From Alysiella filiformis (lineage in GTDB: Bacteria > Pseudomonadota > Gammaproteobacteria > Burkholderiales > Neisseriaceae), in the NCBI RefSeq assembly GCF_014054525.1, contig NZ_CP059564.1:1746357-1810356 (forward strand): a stretch of DNA of 64,000 nucleotides, given 5' to 3'. The notes beneath the pieces are model-generated. The model saw only the letters and a list, made by a program, of their open reading frames with translations. It was not told the origin of the DNA and searched no databases. A program made the position numbers and the translations under genes. Shown one piece after another: positions 35,680 to 45,395 of the stretch; the stretch's first letter is position 1; each line of letters begins with the position of its first letter.

Positions 35680-36162
35680 TTAACGCAAAATGATTTTTTG
35701 GGCAGGATAGGTTTTGCCTTCCACACTCACTTGAAACACATAAGTACCCGCAGGGTCGCTGGCTTCAAACATACCGCATTCGCCAATGCGTCCTTCTTTC
35801 GCTTCCAACTGAACATGGCTGACGTGCTGATTGGAACTGATTCGATTGCCATCCGTATCCAAAAAGGTGGTTACAGACGGTGCGGTCAGCGACAAATCGG
35901 CATTGTACAAACGCTTATTGGCAGGCAAACCCGTCAATTCCCAGCAAAAACGCTGCTTTAATTGATTGCGCGAAAAAATGTGTTGATTGGGCAAACGTCT
36001 GGCAATGGTGTCGGACACATCAACTGCATAAAAGGTGTATTGCGCTTCGCCTGCAAGGGCTGGTGTACGGCGAAAATCATCAACCAACTGAATGGTTTCA
36101 TTTTCTGCATGAGCCAAAGTCGCGCAAGCCGCCAAGGTCAAAGCGATAAGGGATTTTTTCAT
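35680..36162 (-). CDS. secreted protein of unknown function
   Basis: 160 residues with signal peptide MKKSLIALTLAACATLAHAE; GACAGGAAAA supports the start. The mature part has two cysteines (QRFCWELTG and GECGMFEA) that could form a disulfide, and a beta-rich pattern ending in DPAGTYVFQVSVEGKTYPAQKIIL, which is reminiscent of small immunoglobulin-like periplasmic proteins. I do not recognise the family. It follows pqiC on the same strand by 45 bases and may be transcribed with it. Confidence 0.72.
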   Translation of the reverse strand: MKKSLIALTLAACATLAHAENETIQLVDDFRRTPALAGEAQYTFYAVDVSDTIARRLPNQHIFSRNQLKQRFCWELTGLPANKRLYNADLSLTAPSVTTFLDTDGNRISSNQHVSHVQLEAKEGRIGECGMFEASDPAGTYVFQVSVEGKTYPAQKIILR

Positions 36163-36207
36163 TTTTTTTTCCTGTCAAAATGATAAGTGAAATGATTCAG
36201 CTAGCAT

Positions 36208-36747
36208 TCAGTATGCCAAGGTTTTTGCCACGCTTTGTAAACCTGTGTTCAGCGATTCAAGCATGGGCGCGTAGCCATCGCCAATTTGTGGCGTTTGAAC
36301 GTGAAAGGCGCGACTGCTGCCATCATCCCATTGCCCATAGCCACTGATTTCGGTTACGCCACGGTGGGTGCCTTGAAAGCGGTCTAGGTAAATTTTCAGG
36401 CTGCCTTTGGCGTTTTTTGCCAATTTGTGTGGCACAAATGCCGAATGCGCTGTGTTTTCATTCAATTTATTGGCAAGATTCGCCGCCAAAGCATCAGACA
36501 ATGGCGTTGCCCACAGGTTTTTTTGCGCCACATTCACATGCACATCATCGGTTTGATAGAGCAGACCATTGCCATTTAAAGGTTCAGCCAACACAATTTT
36601 GACGGCAATTTCACGGTGCAAAGCCGCATTTTCAGGCAGCCTGAACGCGCTATCGGGTAATTGATAATGGCGCATCGGCTCACTGGTGCTGCTGCACGCG
36701 CTCAACGCCGCCACCAACACGGCAATGGGCAAACGATTTTTTTTCAT
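36208..36747 (-). CDS. pqiC: PqiC-family outer-membrane lipoprotein
   Basis: 179 residues. The signal peptide ends in a lipobox (LVAALSACSS), so Cys18 should be lipidated. The DUF330/PqiC pattern is seen in RHYQLPDSAF, AVKIVLAEPLNGNGLLYQTDDVHVNVAQKNLWATPLSDALAAN and SLKIYLDRFQGTHRG. It is thought to receive lipids from the PqiB needle at the outer membrane. It overlaps pqiB by four bases. Two in-frame DUS are seen: AFRLPENAAL and GSLKIYL. Confidence 0.88.
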   Translation of the reverse strand: MKKNRLPIAVLVAALSACSSTSEPMRHYQLPDSAFRLPENAALHREIAVKIVLAEPLNGNGLLYQTDDVHVNVAQKNLWATPLSDALAANLANKLNENTAHSAFVPHKLAKNAKGSLKIYLDRFQGTHRGVTEISGYGQWDDGSSRAFHVQTPQIGDGYAPMLESLNTGLQSVAKTLAY

Positions 36748-38465
36748 GGCTCACGTCCTTTCGGGGTGGGGTCTTGGGTGCTGCTGTTGAAAATCAAGGC
36801 ATTGGGTTGCGCTTTGAGCGTATCAACCAAAGGTTTCACGTCTTTTAAGGTTTGGTCTATGCTTTGCAAAGTTTGTTGCACATCTTGATACATGGGCGAT
36901 TGGGGCGACACGCCTTGCAAAGTTTGACGCAATTCGCGCAATGATTTGTTGATTTCATTGGGAATTTGCTGCGTTTGTGGTTTGTTCATCAATTTATTGG
37001 CACTGTTCATGGTTTGATTGGTGCTTGCCAACAAGGTTTGTGCCGATTTCAAAGTTTGGCGCAATTCTTTCAGGCTGCCATTGAGTTCGCCCATGGTTTT
37101 ATCCAATGGCAATGCGTTAAATTTATTGAGCAATTTGCCAATTTGCGCTTGCAAATCTTCCAAACCGCCACCGCCTTGACTGGCAATCACCGTATGCCCA
37201 TGGTATTCACGCGCGGGTTTCAACACGCCATCGGCATTGCCAGAAGAGGCATCGCTCAATTCAATCATTTTGCTGCCCAAAATCAAATTGTTGTTTGCCA
37301 AGCGTGCGGTCAAACCGCGATTTAAGGCTGCCTGAATTTCATTTTGCCAATATTCGCGGCTTTCGCGCACCACATTGCGCTGATTGCCGCCACCCGACTC
37401 CATCAAATGCGGTTCAAGGCGCAAACGCACAGGAATCAAGCCACTTTGAAACAATTTCAAATTGTCGCTTTCATCAAAATAGGGCATATCGGCAACCGTA
37501 CCGATTTTCATGCCGCGATATTCCACAGGCGCACCAATTTCCAAACCGCGCACCGATGAATCAAAAAACACCACATAATACAAAGTGCGTTCGCCTGCTT
37601 GACTTTCCAATTCTTTGCGGTTGTCAAAAATGCGGAAAGTGTCGCCATTTTGCACCGCTTTTTGCGAATCGGCATTGTAACGCGGTGTGTGAAACGCAAT
37701 CGCCCCCGATAAAATTGCCGAAAGCGGTGGGGTGTTGATGCTCACGCCTGTGCCGTCTGTGCGAATGTGTATGCCGCTTTCCAGCCAAAATTGGCTGTTT
37801 GAAGACAGCAGGCTTTCGTTGGGGCTGTGAATGAAAATGGTGTAGTCCACCATTTGCGTGGTGGGATTGAATTTGGCGTGTTCCACCGTGCCGACAATGT
37901 GGCTTTCATACAAAATGGGGCTGCCTGCACCCAACATTTTGCTGTTTTTGCCCGACAAATACAGACGAACACCGCTTTGCCCAATGGCGGTAACGGGCGG
38001 CAAATCGGACACTTTAAATTCGCTGGCTTCCACTTGGCTGCTGCCAGGCGAAAACGCCAAATACGCACCCGACACCAAAGTCCCCAAACCTGTGATGCCG
38101 TTTTGGTCAATGCGCGGTTTCACAATCCAAAATTGGGTGTCTTCGCGCATCAGGTCTTCCACATCTTTGGTAAGGCGGGCGGTCAATTCCACGCCTTTTT
38201 GGTCGGGCAGCAGGCGAACGCGCGTTACGCGCCCCACGTCCACATTCAAAATCCGCACGGCGGTGGTATTGACTTCAATGCCTTCTGCATTGTCAATCAG
38301 CAAAGTGATTTCGGGTCCTTTGTTACGCAGATTTTGTGCCAACAACCACGCGCCAATAATCGCCGCCAACAAGGGAATCAGCCACACCGCCGACAGCAAA
38401 GTTAAAGTTTGGCGCACTTGGGCGGGTTCGGTTTTGTTTGAATTTTCTTGCAAATCGGTATTCAT
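36744..38465 (-). CDS. pqiB: intermembrane transport protein PqiB (MCE family)
   Basis: 573 residues. One N-terminal membrane helix (LLSAVWLIPLLAAIIGAWLLAQ) is followed by three MCE domains, beginning at GPEITLLIDNAEGIEVNTTAV, then near VRLYLSGKNSKMLGAGSPILY, then near LYYVVFFDSSVRGLEIGAPVEYRG. The C-terminal 130 residues are helical (repeated LRQTLKSAQTLL, LRQTLQGVSP), matching the PqiB tunnel. ATG at 38465 is preferred; upstream sequence to 38582 is the dispersed repeat, not protein. It bridges the two membranes to move lipids. Confidence 0.92.
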   Translation of the reverse strand: MNTDLQENSNKTEPAQVRQTLTLLSAVWLIPLLAAIIGAWLLAQNLRNKGPEITLLIDNAEGIEVNTTAVRILNVDVGRVTRVRLLPDQKGVELTARLTKDVEDLMREDTQFWIVKPRIDQNGITGLGTLVSGAYLAFSPGSSQVEASEFKVSDLPPVTAIGQSGVRLYLSGKNSKMLGAGSPILYESHIVGTVEHAKFNPTTQMVDYTIFIHSPNESLLSSNSQFWLESGIHIRTDGTGVSINTPPLSAILSGAIAFHTPRYNADSQKAVQNGDTFRIFDNRKELESQAGERTLYYVVFFDSSVRGLEIGAPVEYRGMKIGTVADMPYFDESDNLKLFQSGLIPVRLRLEPHLMESGGGNQRNVVRESREYWQNEIQAALNRGLTARLANNNLILGSKMIELSDASSGNADGVLKPAREYHGHTVIASQGGGGLEDLQAQIGKLLNKFNALPLDKTMGELNGSLKELRQTLKSAQTLLASTNQTMNSANKLMNKPQTQQIPNEINKSLRELRQTLQGVSPQSPMYQDVQQTLQSIDQTLKDVKPLVDTLKAQPNALIFNSSTQDPTPKGREP

Positions 38466-38515
38466 TTTTTCGCAAAATGGGTTTGAATTAAAAGTACACA
38501 ACAAAAAATGGTTTT

Positions 38516-38603
38516 GTCTTCGGCAACTTTCTTTTTCAAAAAGCAAGCCAAATACATGAAAGCGGAACAGTTTGCGTTTCAAAAAACATTTCAGGCTGCC
38601 TAA
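38516..38603. repeat. dispersed element plus DUS between pqiA and pqiB
   Basis: A diverged GTCTTCGGCAACTTTC version of the GCCTTCGGC element is followed by AAGCCAAATACATGAAAG, CAGTTTGCGTTTCAAAAAAC and a DUS with one change. The same order occurs at 40806-40873 and, inverted, at 42590-42680. It splits the pqi operon with a 150-bp spacer. Confidence 0.7.
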
Positions 38604-38615
38604 AAACGCCTTTTA

Positions 38616-39917
38616 TCATTTTTTCCATTGATTTTGTTTCATTTTCCAATCCCAAATCAATCGCACATCAAAAAAATGCGCCGACAACATCGTCAAAATC
38701 ACCACCAAGCAAAAATACAACGCCCCTGCCCCTGGTATCACTTTTGCCACAGGCGTGTGAAATGCCGTCATCAAAATGATAATCACAAAAATGTCTATCA
38801 TGGACCACCGCCCTACCCACTCGGTAATGCGGTATTGCAAAGACAATTTTTCCACCGACCAACGCGGCTGAAATTTGGCGTTATACAGCAAAATTGCCAT
38901 GGACACGATTTTCAGGCTGGGTACCAATATGCTCGCGCTGAAAATGATGGCGGCAATCATTTTATCGCCATCGTGCCACATCAAAATGATGCCGCTCATG
39001 ATGGTGCTGACGATTTTTTTGCTTGGGTCGGCAGAAATCATAATCGGCAAAAAATTGGCAGGCAAATACAACAAAGTCGCCGCCAACAAAAAACAAAATG
39101 AAATTTTCAAACTATTGGGTCGGCGATGAAACAGTTGCGAACCGCACACACCACAAATGTTTTCAGCCACAGGACGATGATACAGGCAGCGCGTGCAACA
39201 CACCCTAGGCTCATCGGCATGATGATGAAACAAATCGTGGTTTTCGCTGCGATGAATTTGGTAATACACCCAATGAATCGGCACCGCCAAAGTGGTTCGC
39301 AACACCAACAATGCCAACACAGGCATCAACCAAAATGCCGCCCCAAATTCCACTTGCGACACGCTGCTCATTTTGATGTCTGCCACCAGCGCGGACACGA
39401 AAAACACGTCTATCATAATCCATTGCTGCAAGCGCGTTAAAATGCGCGTGGCATAAAGCAAATAGGGAAACGGTGCATTGCTCAACAAAGACGCATAAAC
39501 ATACACGCTCAACAGCAAAAACAACACAGGCGCACCAAATGTCATCAAAAACAACACGCTGCCCAAAAAGTTGAAATCGCGCACCATCAAATCCAACACC
39601 ATTTCAGGCAGCGACAAATGCGTGTAAATGCCACCCAAAATCACCACCGCAAAGGTTTGACTGTACACCAAAATCATCAAAATCAACGCCGCCAAAGCAC
39701 ACGCCAACGGCATTTGAAACGCATGATACTCCACCCGCACCAACTGATGATGGCAACGCGGACAACAGGCTTCCTGCCCCTGCCGCAATTTGGGTAATTG
39801 CACACGCAAGCCGCATTCGGGACAATCCACCGAATGAGCTGGCAAAGTGGCAATCGGCGTGTAAAGCTGCAACCATTTTTTTTGCGCGTGTTGGGCAACA
39901 AGCTGACGAAAACGCAT
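38616..39917 (-). CDS. pqiA: inner-membrane protein PqiA
   Basis: 433 residues with two repeats of a zinc-ribbon plus four-helix unit. The first ribbon is DCPECGLRVQLP...CCPRCHH (about 31-57), the second is CCTRCLYHRPVAENICGVCGS (about 240-260). Eight hydrophobic segments follow the two-unit pattern. It is the inner-membrane partner of PqiB. It is read first in the pqiA-pqiB-pqiC order. No paraquat link should be assumed from the name. Confidence 0.92.
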   Translation of the reverse strand: MRFRQLVAQHAQKKWLQLYTPIATLPAHSVDCPECGLRVQLPKLRQGQEACCPRCHHQLVRVEYHAFQMPLACALAALILMILVYSQTFAVVILGGIYTHLSLPEMVLDLMVRDFNFLGSVLFLMTFGAPVLFLLLSVYVYASLLSNAPFPYLLYATRILTRLQQWIMIDVFFVSALVADIKMSSVSQVEFGAAFWLMPVLALLVLRTTLAVPIHWVYYQIHRSENHDLFHHHADEPRVCCTRCLYHRPVAENICGVCGSQLFHRRPNSLKISFCFLLAATLLYLPANFLPIMISADPSKKIVSTIMSGIILMWHDGDKMIAAIIFSASILVPSLKIVSMAILLYNAKFQPRWSVEKLSLQYRITEWVGRWSMIDIFVIIILMTAFHTPVAKVIPGAGALYFCLVVILTMLSAHFFDVRLIWDWKMKQNQWKK

Positions 39918-39980
39918 ATCAAACCTTAATCACATTGACAAAAGCTGCCTGAAAGGCTTTCAGGCAGCCTGAAAAAGAAA

Positions 39981-40694
39981 TCATGAAGATGAAATGTGTT
40001 GAGCCTGTTGTTTTTTTTCTGCTTTTTGGGCTTTCTTTTGCTGACGTGCCAATTTGCGATTGCGGCGTTTTTCCAGCAAAGCGTGTTTACGCGCCACCAA
40101 ACTTTGGCGTTTGCGCCACCAAAACCACACAATCACCGCCAAGCCCACACCCAACACAAAAAACAAACCGTGTTGAAAACGGTGTACTTGCTGCATGAGC
40201 CAATCTTTGTTTTCCGCGCCATAACCGCCCAAATACACCCAAATCGGCACAGAAATCAACGCCGCCATGCCGTCCATCAACAGCCATTGCCAAAACGACA
40301 CCTTGCCGCTCATGCCTGCCGTTAAAAAAATCGGGCTACGCAAGCCAGGTAAAAATCGCGCCACAAACAGCACACGGTTGCCATATTGGTCAAATTTTTG
40401 TTGCACTTGGGCATAGCGTTTGGGCGGCATTAAACGCGCCACAGGCTTGAAACGCAAAATCTTTTCGCCATAAACGCGCCCCAGCATAAACATGATGCCA
40501 TCGCCCACCAACACGCCCAACATGCCCACCACAAACATGGTATGCACATTCGCATAGCCCAATCCCGAAATCACGCCACCTGCAACCAAGGTAATGTCTT
40601 CGGGAATCGGCACGCCAAAGCCACACAGCACCAGCACCAAAAACACGGCGGTGTAGCCAAAATCCACAAAAAACGATTCAAGCAATCCAAGCAT
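39981..40694 (-). CDS. DedA-family membrane protein
   Basis: 237 residues. It has the DedA/VTT features: an N-terminal FVDFGYTAVFLVLVLCGFGVPIPEDITLVAGG, then GDGIMFMLGRVYGEKIL, the ARFLPGLRSPIFLTAGMSG motif and a closing membrane helix. Known members flip undecaprenyl phosphate or other lipids. The C-terminal 45 residues are very basic (RKRQSLVARKHALLEKRRNR and repeated KKAQKAEKKQQ) and would lie in the cytoplasm; this tail is longer than usual. A DUS pair separates it from pqiA. Confidence 0.9.
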   Translation of the reverse strand: MLGLLESFFVDFGYTAVFLVLVLCGFGVPIPEDITLVAGGVISGLGYANVHTMFVVGMLGVLVGDGIMFMLGRVYGEKILRFKPVARLMPPKRYAQVQQKFDQYGNRVLFVARFLPGLRSPIFLTAGMSGKVSFWQWLLMDGMAALISVPIWVYLGGYGAENKDWLMQQVHRFQHGLFFVLGVGLAVIVWFWWRKRQSLVARKHALLEKRRNRKLARQQKKAQKAEKKQQAQHISSS

Positions 40695-40805
40695 AAATTA
40701 TTGTTCTCATTTTGATGATTTGCAAACAAGGCAAATGGGCAAAAAGCCACCTTAAAAAGCCCCCCAACTTTTTCAGGCAGCCTGAAAGTACACGATAAAA
40801 AACGG

Positions 40806-40911
40806 TTAAGCCAAATACATTACTGAACGGTTTGTGTTTCAAAAAAACATTTCAGGCTGCCTGAAAAGATTAAGCCCTTGAATAAAATGGCAATAACCCT
40901 TGTTTTTTTGT
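40806..40911. repeat. left inverted flank of glmM (dispersed element plus DUS)
   Basis: Runs TAAGCCAAATACAT, GAACGGTTTGTGTTTC, AAAAAACAT, a DUS, then TTGAATAAAATG and AACCCTTGTTTTTT. Nearly the same series in inverse order lies at 42546-42649 on the other side of glmM. The rest of the 40695-40961 spacer holds another DUS and nothing else I can support. Confidence 0.75.
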
Positions 40912-40961
40912 TTATTTTGCTTGGTGCAATATCGTGTACTGAAAAGCAGCCTGAAACCCAA

Positions 40962-42299
40962 TCACGCTGCCGATTGAATTGCTGCCGCAATGTGTTTGGC
41001 GCAACGTTCTGCCAAAGCCGCGTCATCGGCTTCCACCATCACGCGCACCACAGGTTCAGTACCCGATGCGCGTAAAACCACGCGACCGCGTTCGCCCAAT
41101 TCGGCTTCCACTTCCGCCAATGCCGCCGCAGACACGCCTTGCCAATCCAAATCCTTATTGGGCATGCGCACGTTAATCATGGTTTGTGGATAAGGCTGCC
41201 AATCCACTGCACTCGCCAAATCCTGTTTCAAATCGCACAATGCCGCCAACACCTGCAAGGCAGAAATCGTGCCATCGCCTGTATTGTGTTTGTCCATGCA
41301 CAAAATGTGTCCAGACGATTCGCCACCAATCAGCCAGTTGTGTTCATGTAATTGTTCCAACACATAGCGGTCGCCCACTTTGGCGCGGGCAAATGCCACA
41401 CCACGCGCATTCAGGGCTTTTTCCATTGCCAGATTGCTCATCACCGTGCCAACCACGCCACCTTGCATGATGCCTTTGGCGGCACGCGCTTTGGCAATCA
41501 CATAAATCAGCTTGTCGCCGTCATACACCACGCCTTGTTTGTCCACCATAATCAGGCGGTCGCCATCGCCATCAATGGCAATGCCGTAATCGGCATCGTG
41601 GTTCAACACGGCTGCCTGTAAAGTTTTGGGGTAAGTTGCGCCCACTTTGTCGTTGATGTTGTAGCCATTGGGTTGGTTGCCAATTTCAATCACTTCCGCG
41701 CCCAATTCGTGAAACACTTTGGGTGTGGTGGCATAGCCTGCGCCATTTGCGGTGTCCACCACCAATTTTAAACCGTGCAAATTCAAATGGTTGGGGAATG
41801 TGGATTTGCAAAATTCAATGTAGCGGTCTTGTGCGCCTTCAATGCGTTTGGCGCGTCCCAATTCAATAGATGGGCGCGTTATCATGGTTTTATCCAATTC
41901 GGCTTCAATGGCCAATTCCAATTCATCGGTCAATTTCACGCCGCCTTCGGCAAAGAATTTGATGCCATTATCGGAAAATTCATTGTGCGATGCGGAAATC
42001 ATCACACCGCCAGCCAAGCGAAAAGCGCGTGTCAAATAAGCAATGGCAGGTGTGGGCAAAGGACCTGTTTGAATCACATTCACACCAGCCGCCGTTAAGC
42101 CTGCCACCAATGCCGTTTCTAGCATATAGCCTGAAATACGCGTGTCTTTGCCGATGATGACGGTGGGTTTGTGGTCGGTATCGTGTTTAATCAATGCGTT
42201 ACCGAAAGCGCAACCCAATTTCATCACAAAATCGGGGGTAATGGGAAATTGTCCAACTTGACCGCGAACACCGTCTGTACCGAAATATTTTCTTGCCAT
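40962..42299 (-). CDS. glmM: phosphoglucosamine mutase
   Basis: Converts glucosamine-6-phosphate to glucosamine-1-phosphate for UDP-GlcNAc, 445 residues. The N-terminus [15 protein letters not shown], the phosphoserine loop [20 protein letters not shown], the metal loop [13 protein letters not shown], the sugar loop [12 protein letters not shown] and the phosphate loop [15 protein letters not shown] are all present. ATG at 42299 gives the standard N-terminus. A 1-2 kb neighbourhood shows inverted repeat flanks on both sides. Confidence 0.97.
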   Translation of the reverse strand: MARKYFGTDGVRGQVGQFPITPDFVMKLGCAFGNALIKHDTDHKPTVIIGKDTRISGYMLETALVAGLTAAGVNVIQTGPLPTPAIAYLTRAFRLAGGVMISASHNEFSDNGIKFFAEGGVKLTDELELAIEAELDKTMITRPSIELGRAKRIEGAQDRYIEFCKSTFPNHLNLHGLKLVVDTANGAGYATTPKVFHELGAEVIEIGNQPNGYNINDKVGATYPKTLQAAVLNHDADYGIAIDGDGDRLIMVDKQGVVYDGDKLIYVIAKARAAKGIMQGGVVGTVMSNLAMEKALNARGVAFARAKVGDRYVLEQLHEHNWLIGGESSGHILCMDKHNTGDGTISALQVLAALCDLKQDLASAVDWQPYPQTMINVRMPNKDLDWQGVSAAALAEVEAELGERGRVVLRASGTEPVVRVMVEADDAALAERCAKHIAAAIQSAA

Positions 42300-42720
42300 G
42301 ATTTGAACCACTTGCTGATTGATTGAAAGATAGCTGTATTGTAAAGAAATTGCGCTTTCTTTACCACGAAACACGCGGATTTTTACCGATATTTGCAGCT
42401 AGATAATAGGCACTATTTTTCAGACTGCCTTTCGGTACACGAAAAAATGCAATAGGGGCATATTTAGGATTGACGCTCTATCGCCGTGCAGGCGACTGTT
42501 GCCCACCGCTAGGTGTACTTTTTAAGAAAGTAAGCCAAATAAACCAAAAAACAAGGGTTAATTACATTTTATTCAATGGTTTAACCTTTTCAGGCTGCCT
42601 GAAATGTTTTTTGTACCGCAAACCGTTCAGCGTTCATGTGTTTGGCTTACTTTTTTAAAAAGTAAGTCGCCGAAGGCAAAACCATTTTTTATCGTGTATT
42701 TTTTTCAGGCTGCCTGAAAC
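42300..42720. repeat. 421-bp spacer upstream of glmM with repeat elements
   Basis: No gene is supported. It includes a partial GCCTTCGGC-type element (42512-42540), the right inverted flank of glmM (42546-42649) with a DUS, a full GCCTTCGGC element in the opposite orientation (42641-42680) and a second DUS at the end. The stretch 42380-42510 shows no feature I recognise; the glmM promoter should be near its left part. Confidence 0.7.
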
Positions 42721-43032
42721 TCACAAAGTCGCGCACACAATCACGCCACCCAAGCCCGCTTGCGGCGACAAATAGAAAATTTGCCAATTATCGCCACTGT
42801 GCATGTAATACGATAAATTGGGAAATTCTGCCGCAATGCGCGGTGGCAGCGTGCTTAAATCGTATTCATACAAATCAAATAAAATATTGTGTGGATAAAA
42901 GCCGTGCATGACAAAATCCACCACACTGGTGAATTCGCGTTCGGGCGCATTGTCAAAACTCAACACCAGCTTGTCTTCGGTGTGAATGTGGCGTATGCCC
43001 GTTAAACGCGCATTTTGATAAATTTTTTGCAT
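42721..43032 (-). CDS. small protein of unknown function
   Basis: 103 residues starting QKIYQNARLTGIRHIHTED. ATG at 43032 follows CGGAACAATC; an in-frame extension to 43089 reads through a DUS and is rejected. The sequence EREFTSVVDFVMHGFYPHNILFDLYEYDLSTLPP appears globular and hydrophobic in places, without membrane helices or known motifs. It ends GGVIVCATL. I do not recognise it. It lies between ilvH and the glmM spacer on the same strand. Confidence 0.62.
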   Translation of the reverse strand: MQKIYQNARLTGIRHIHTEDKLVLSFDNAPEREFTSVVDFVMHGFYPHNILFDLYEYDLSTLPPRIAAEFPNLSYYMHSGDNWQIFYLSPQAGLGGVIVCATL

Positions 43033-43119
43033 GATTGTTCCGTTGATGAAAACAAATAAAGTTTCAGGCTGCCTGAATCCCATTTTCATTCAGGCAGCCT
43101 GAAAACCACAACCCACTAT

Positions 43120-43611
43120 TTAAATACGCAAAATGCGTTCGCCGCGACCAATGCCAGCCGCACCCGTGCGCACGGTTTCCAAAATCAGGCTGTTGTTGAT
43201 GTTTTCCAAAAAGCTGTCCAATTTTTCGCTGGTGCCAGTTACTTCAATGGTGTAGCTTTTGTCGCTCACATCAATCACTTGCCCGCGATAAATGTCGCAC
43301 AAACGCAAAATTTCATCACGGTCTTTGCCCACCGCGCGAACTTTAACCAACATCAACTCGCGTTCCACATAGCGGCTTTCGTTCAAATCCACCACTTTCA
43401 CAACTTCAATCAACTTGTTCAGTTGTTTGGTAATTTGCTCAATCACGCTGCTGTCGCCGCGCGTAACAATGGTCATGCGCGACAAAGTGGGGTCTTCGGT
43501 GGGCGCAACCGAAAGGCTGTCAATATTGTAATCACGCGCCGAAAACAAACCCACCACGCGACTCATCGCCCCTGATTTGTTTTCCATCAAAATAGATAAA
43601 ATGTGTCGCAT
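43120..43611 (-). CDS. ilvH: acetolactate synthase small (regulatory) subunit
   Basis: 163 residues. It has two ACT-like domains: RHILSILMENKSGAMSRVVGLFSARDYNIDSLSV at the N-terminus and a C-terminal RDEILRLCDIYRGQVIDVSDKSYTIEVTGTSEKLDSFL. It activates the catalytic subunit and gives feedback inhibition by valine. Its ATG overlaps the ilvI stop (TAATG), so translation is coupled. No leader rich in Ile, Leu and Val was found upstream of ilvI. Confidence 0.96.
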   Translation of the reverse strand: MRHILSILMENKSGAMSRVVGLFSARDYNIDSLSVAPTEDPTLSRMTIVTRGDSSVIEQITKQLNKLIEVVKVVDLNESRYVERELMLVKVRAVGKDRDEILRLCDIYRGQVIDVSDKSYTIEVTGTSEKLDSFLENINNSLILETVRTGAAGIGRGERILRI

Positions 43612-45395
43612 TATGGCACACTCCTTGTATCGTAATCGCGGTCATTCACATCATTCACATCGGAATCGGCTTTGCTTTCACGCATATGTGGCGGCAACAC
43701 CATTTCACTCAAACCCTTGCCATTGCCCACCATAGGGTAAACATTTTGCTTGCGGTCGGTAATGAAATCCATGAACACCAAACGGTCTTTCATCGCCAAG
43801 GCTTCGCGCAATGCGCCTTCCACATCGGATTTTTTCTCAATCCGCATGCCCACATGACCGTAGGCTTCCGCCAATTTCACAAAATCAGGCAGCGAATCAA
43901 AATAGGTTTCCGATTCACGATTGCTGTAATACAGCTCCTGCCATTGGCGCACCATACCCAAATAGCCATTATTTAAGCAGATGATTTTAATCGGCAATTT
44001 ATACTGATAGCAGGTACTCAATTCCTGAATGTTCATTTGAATTGAGCCTTCGCCCGTAATGCAGCACACATCTTTGCTCGGCTCGGCAAGATACGCACCC
44101 ATGGCATAGGGCAAACCCACACCCATCGTGCCCAAGCCACCCGAATTGAGCCATTGGCGTGGTCGTTCAAAGGGATAATATTGCGCGGCAAACATTTGGT
44201 GCTGACCCACATCAGAGGTAACAATCGCGTCATAATGGGTAATTTCCGCCAATTTTTGTACCACATATTGTGGCAAAATCAATTCGCTGTGTTCCGTTTC
44301 AGGCAGCCTTAAACAATCGCGGCTGCGCCAATTTTCAATGGTTTTCCACCATTTATCCAAAGAAGTGGGGTTGAACATCAATTCCTGTTTTTGCCACAAA
44401 CCCAGCATTTCCGTTAAAACATTGCCCACATCGCCCACAATCGGCACGTCCACCTTCACGCGCTTGGCAATGCTGGATGGGTCAATGTCAATGTGAATGA
44501 TTTTTTTCGGATTTTCAGCAAATTTGGCAGGTACCGATACCACACGGTCGTCAAAACGTGCGCCTACTGCCAGCACCACATCGGCATTTTGCATGGCAAG
44601 ATTGGCTTCATAAGTGCCGTGCATACCCAACATACCCAAAAATTGACGGTCGCGCGAAGGATACGCCCCCAAGCCCATCAGCGTGCCTGTACAAGGAATA
44701 CCCAAAGTTCTGACAAATTCCGTCAATACCTGACTGGCATTGCCCAACACCACCCCACCGCCAAAATACAGCAAGGGGCGTTTTGCCGCCGCCAGCATTT
44801 GCAAGGCTTTTTTGATTTGCCCAATATGCCCATTGACCACAGGCTGATACGAGCGAATGAAAATGTCTTCTTGTGGATAGCTGAATTTGGCGTGTGCTTG
44901 GGTAACGTCTTTTGCCACGTCCACCACCACAGGGCCGGGGCGACCCGTTTTGGCAATTTGAAAGGCTTTTTTGATTGTGGGGGCAAGTTCTTCAATTTCC
45001 GTTACCAAGAAATTGTGTTTCACACATGGGCGCGAAATGCCAATCATGTCAATTTCTTGAAACGCGTCCGAACCAATGGCAGGCGAAGCCACTTGCCCTG
45101 AAATCACCACAATAGGCACGCTGTCGGTGTAGGCGGTGGCAATGCCCGTAATGGCATTGGTTGCACCAGGTCCCGATGTTACCAAAGCCACACCCACTTT
45201 GCCGCTTGCCCGCGCATAAGCATCGGCAGCGTGAACGGCAGCCTGTTCATGGCGTGTGAGAATGTGTTCAAATTTGTGTAATTGAAAAATGGCATCGTAA
45301 ATTTCCAATACCGCGCCACCAGGATAGCCGAAAACGTATTCCACATTTTCCGCTTTAAGACTTTGCACAAGAATTTGTGCGCCTGAAATTTGCAT
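43611..45395 (-). CDS. ilvI: acetolactate synthase large (catalytic) subunit
   Basis: ThDP enzyme of 594 residues, first common step of branched-chain amino acid synthesis. GAQILVQSLKAENVEYVFGYPGGAVLEIYD contains the catalytic Glu region, ILTRHEQAAVHAADAYARASGKVGVALVTSGPGATN the cofactor contact, and GEGSIQMNIQELSTCYQYKLPIKIICLNNGYLGMVRQWQE the ThDP-Mg motif. ATG at 45395 follows AGAGGTTGTC. An in-frame DUS variant encodes LRLPETEHS. It is divergent from the pilin-comP genes across 293 bp. Confidence 0.96.
   Translation of the reverse strand: MQISGAQILVQSLKAENVEYVFGYPGGAVLEIYDAIFQLHKFEHILTRHEQAAVHAADAYARASGKVGVALVTSGPGATNAITGIATAYTDSVPIVVISGQVASPAIGSDAFQEIDMIGISRPCVKHNFLVTEIEELAPTIKKAFQIAKTGRPGPVVVDVAKDVTQAHAKFSYPQEDIFIRSYQPVVNGHIGQIKKALQMLAAAKRPLLYFGGGVVLGNASQVLTEFVRTLGIPCTGTLMGLGAYPSRDRQFLGMLGMHGTYEANLAMQNADVVLAVGARFDDRVVSVPAKFAENPKKIIHIDIDPSSIAKRVKVDVPIVGDVGNVLTEMLGLWQKQELMFNPTSLDKWWKTIENWRSRDCLRLPETEHSELILPQYVVQKLAEITHYDAIVTSDVGQHQMFAAQYYPFERPRQWLNSGGLGTMGVGLPYAMGAYLAEPSKDVCCITGEGSIQMNIQELSTCYQYKLPIKIICLNNGYLGMVRQWQELYYSNRESETYFDSLPDFVKLAEAYGHVGMRIEKKSDVEGALREALAMKDRLVFMDFITDRKQNVYPMVGNGKGLSEMVLPPHMRESKADSDVNDVNDRDYDTRSVP

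Noticed and set aside
42470-42658. Short frame in the glmM spacer (62 codons)
   Set aside because: It reads through a DUS and two dispersed repeat elements and has no coding character.
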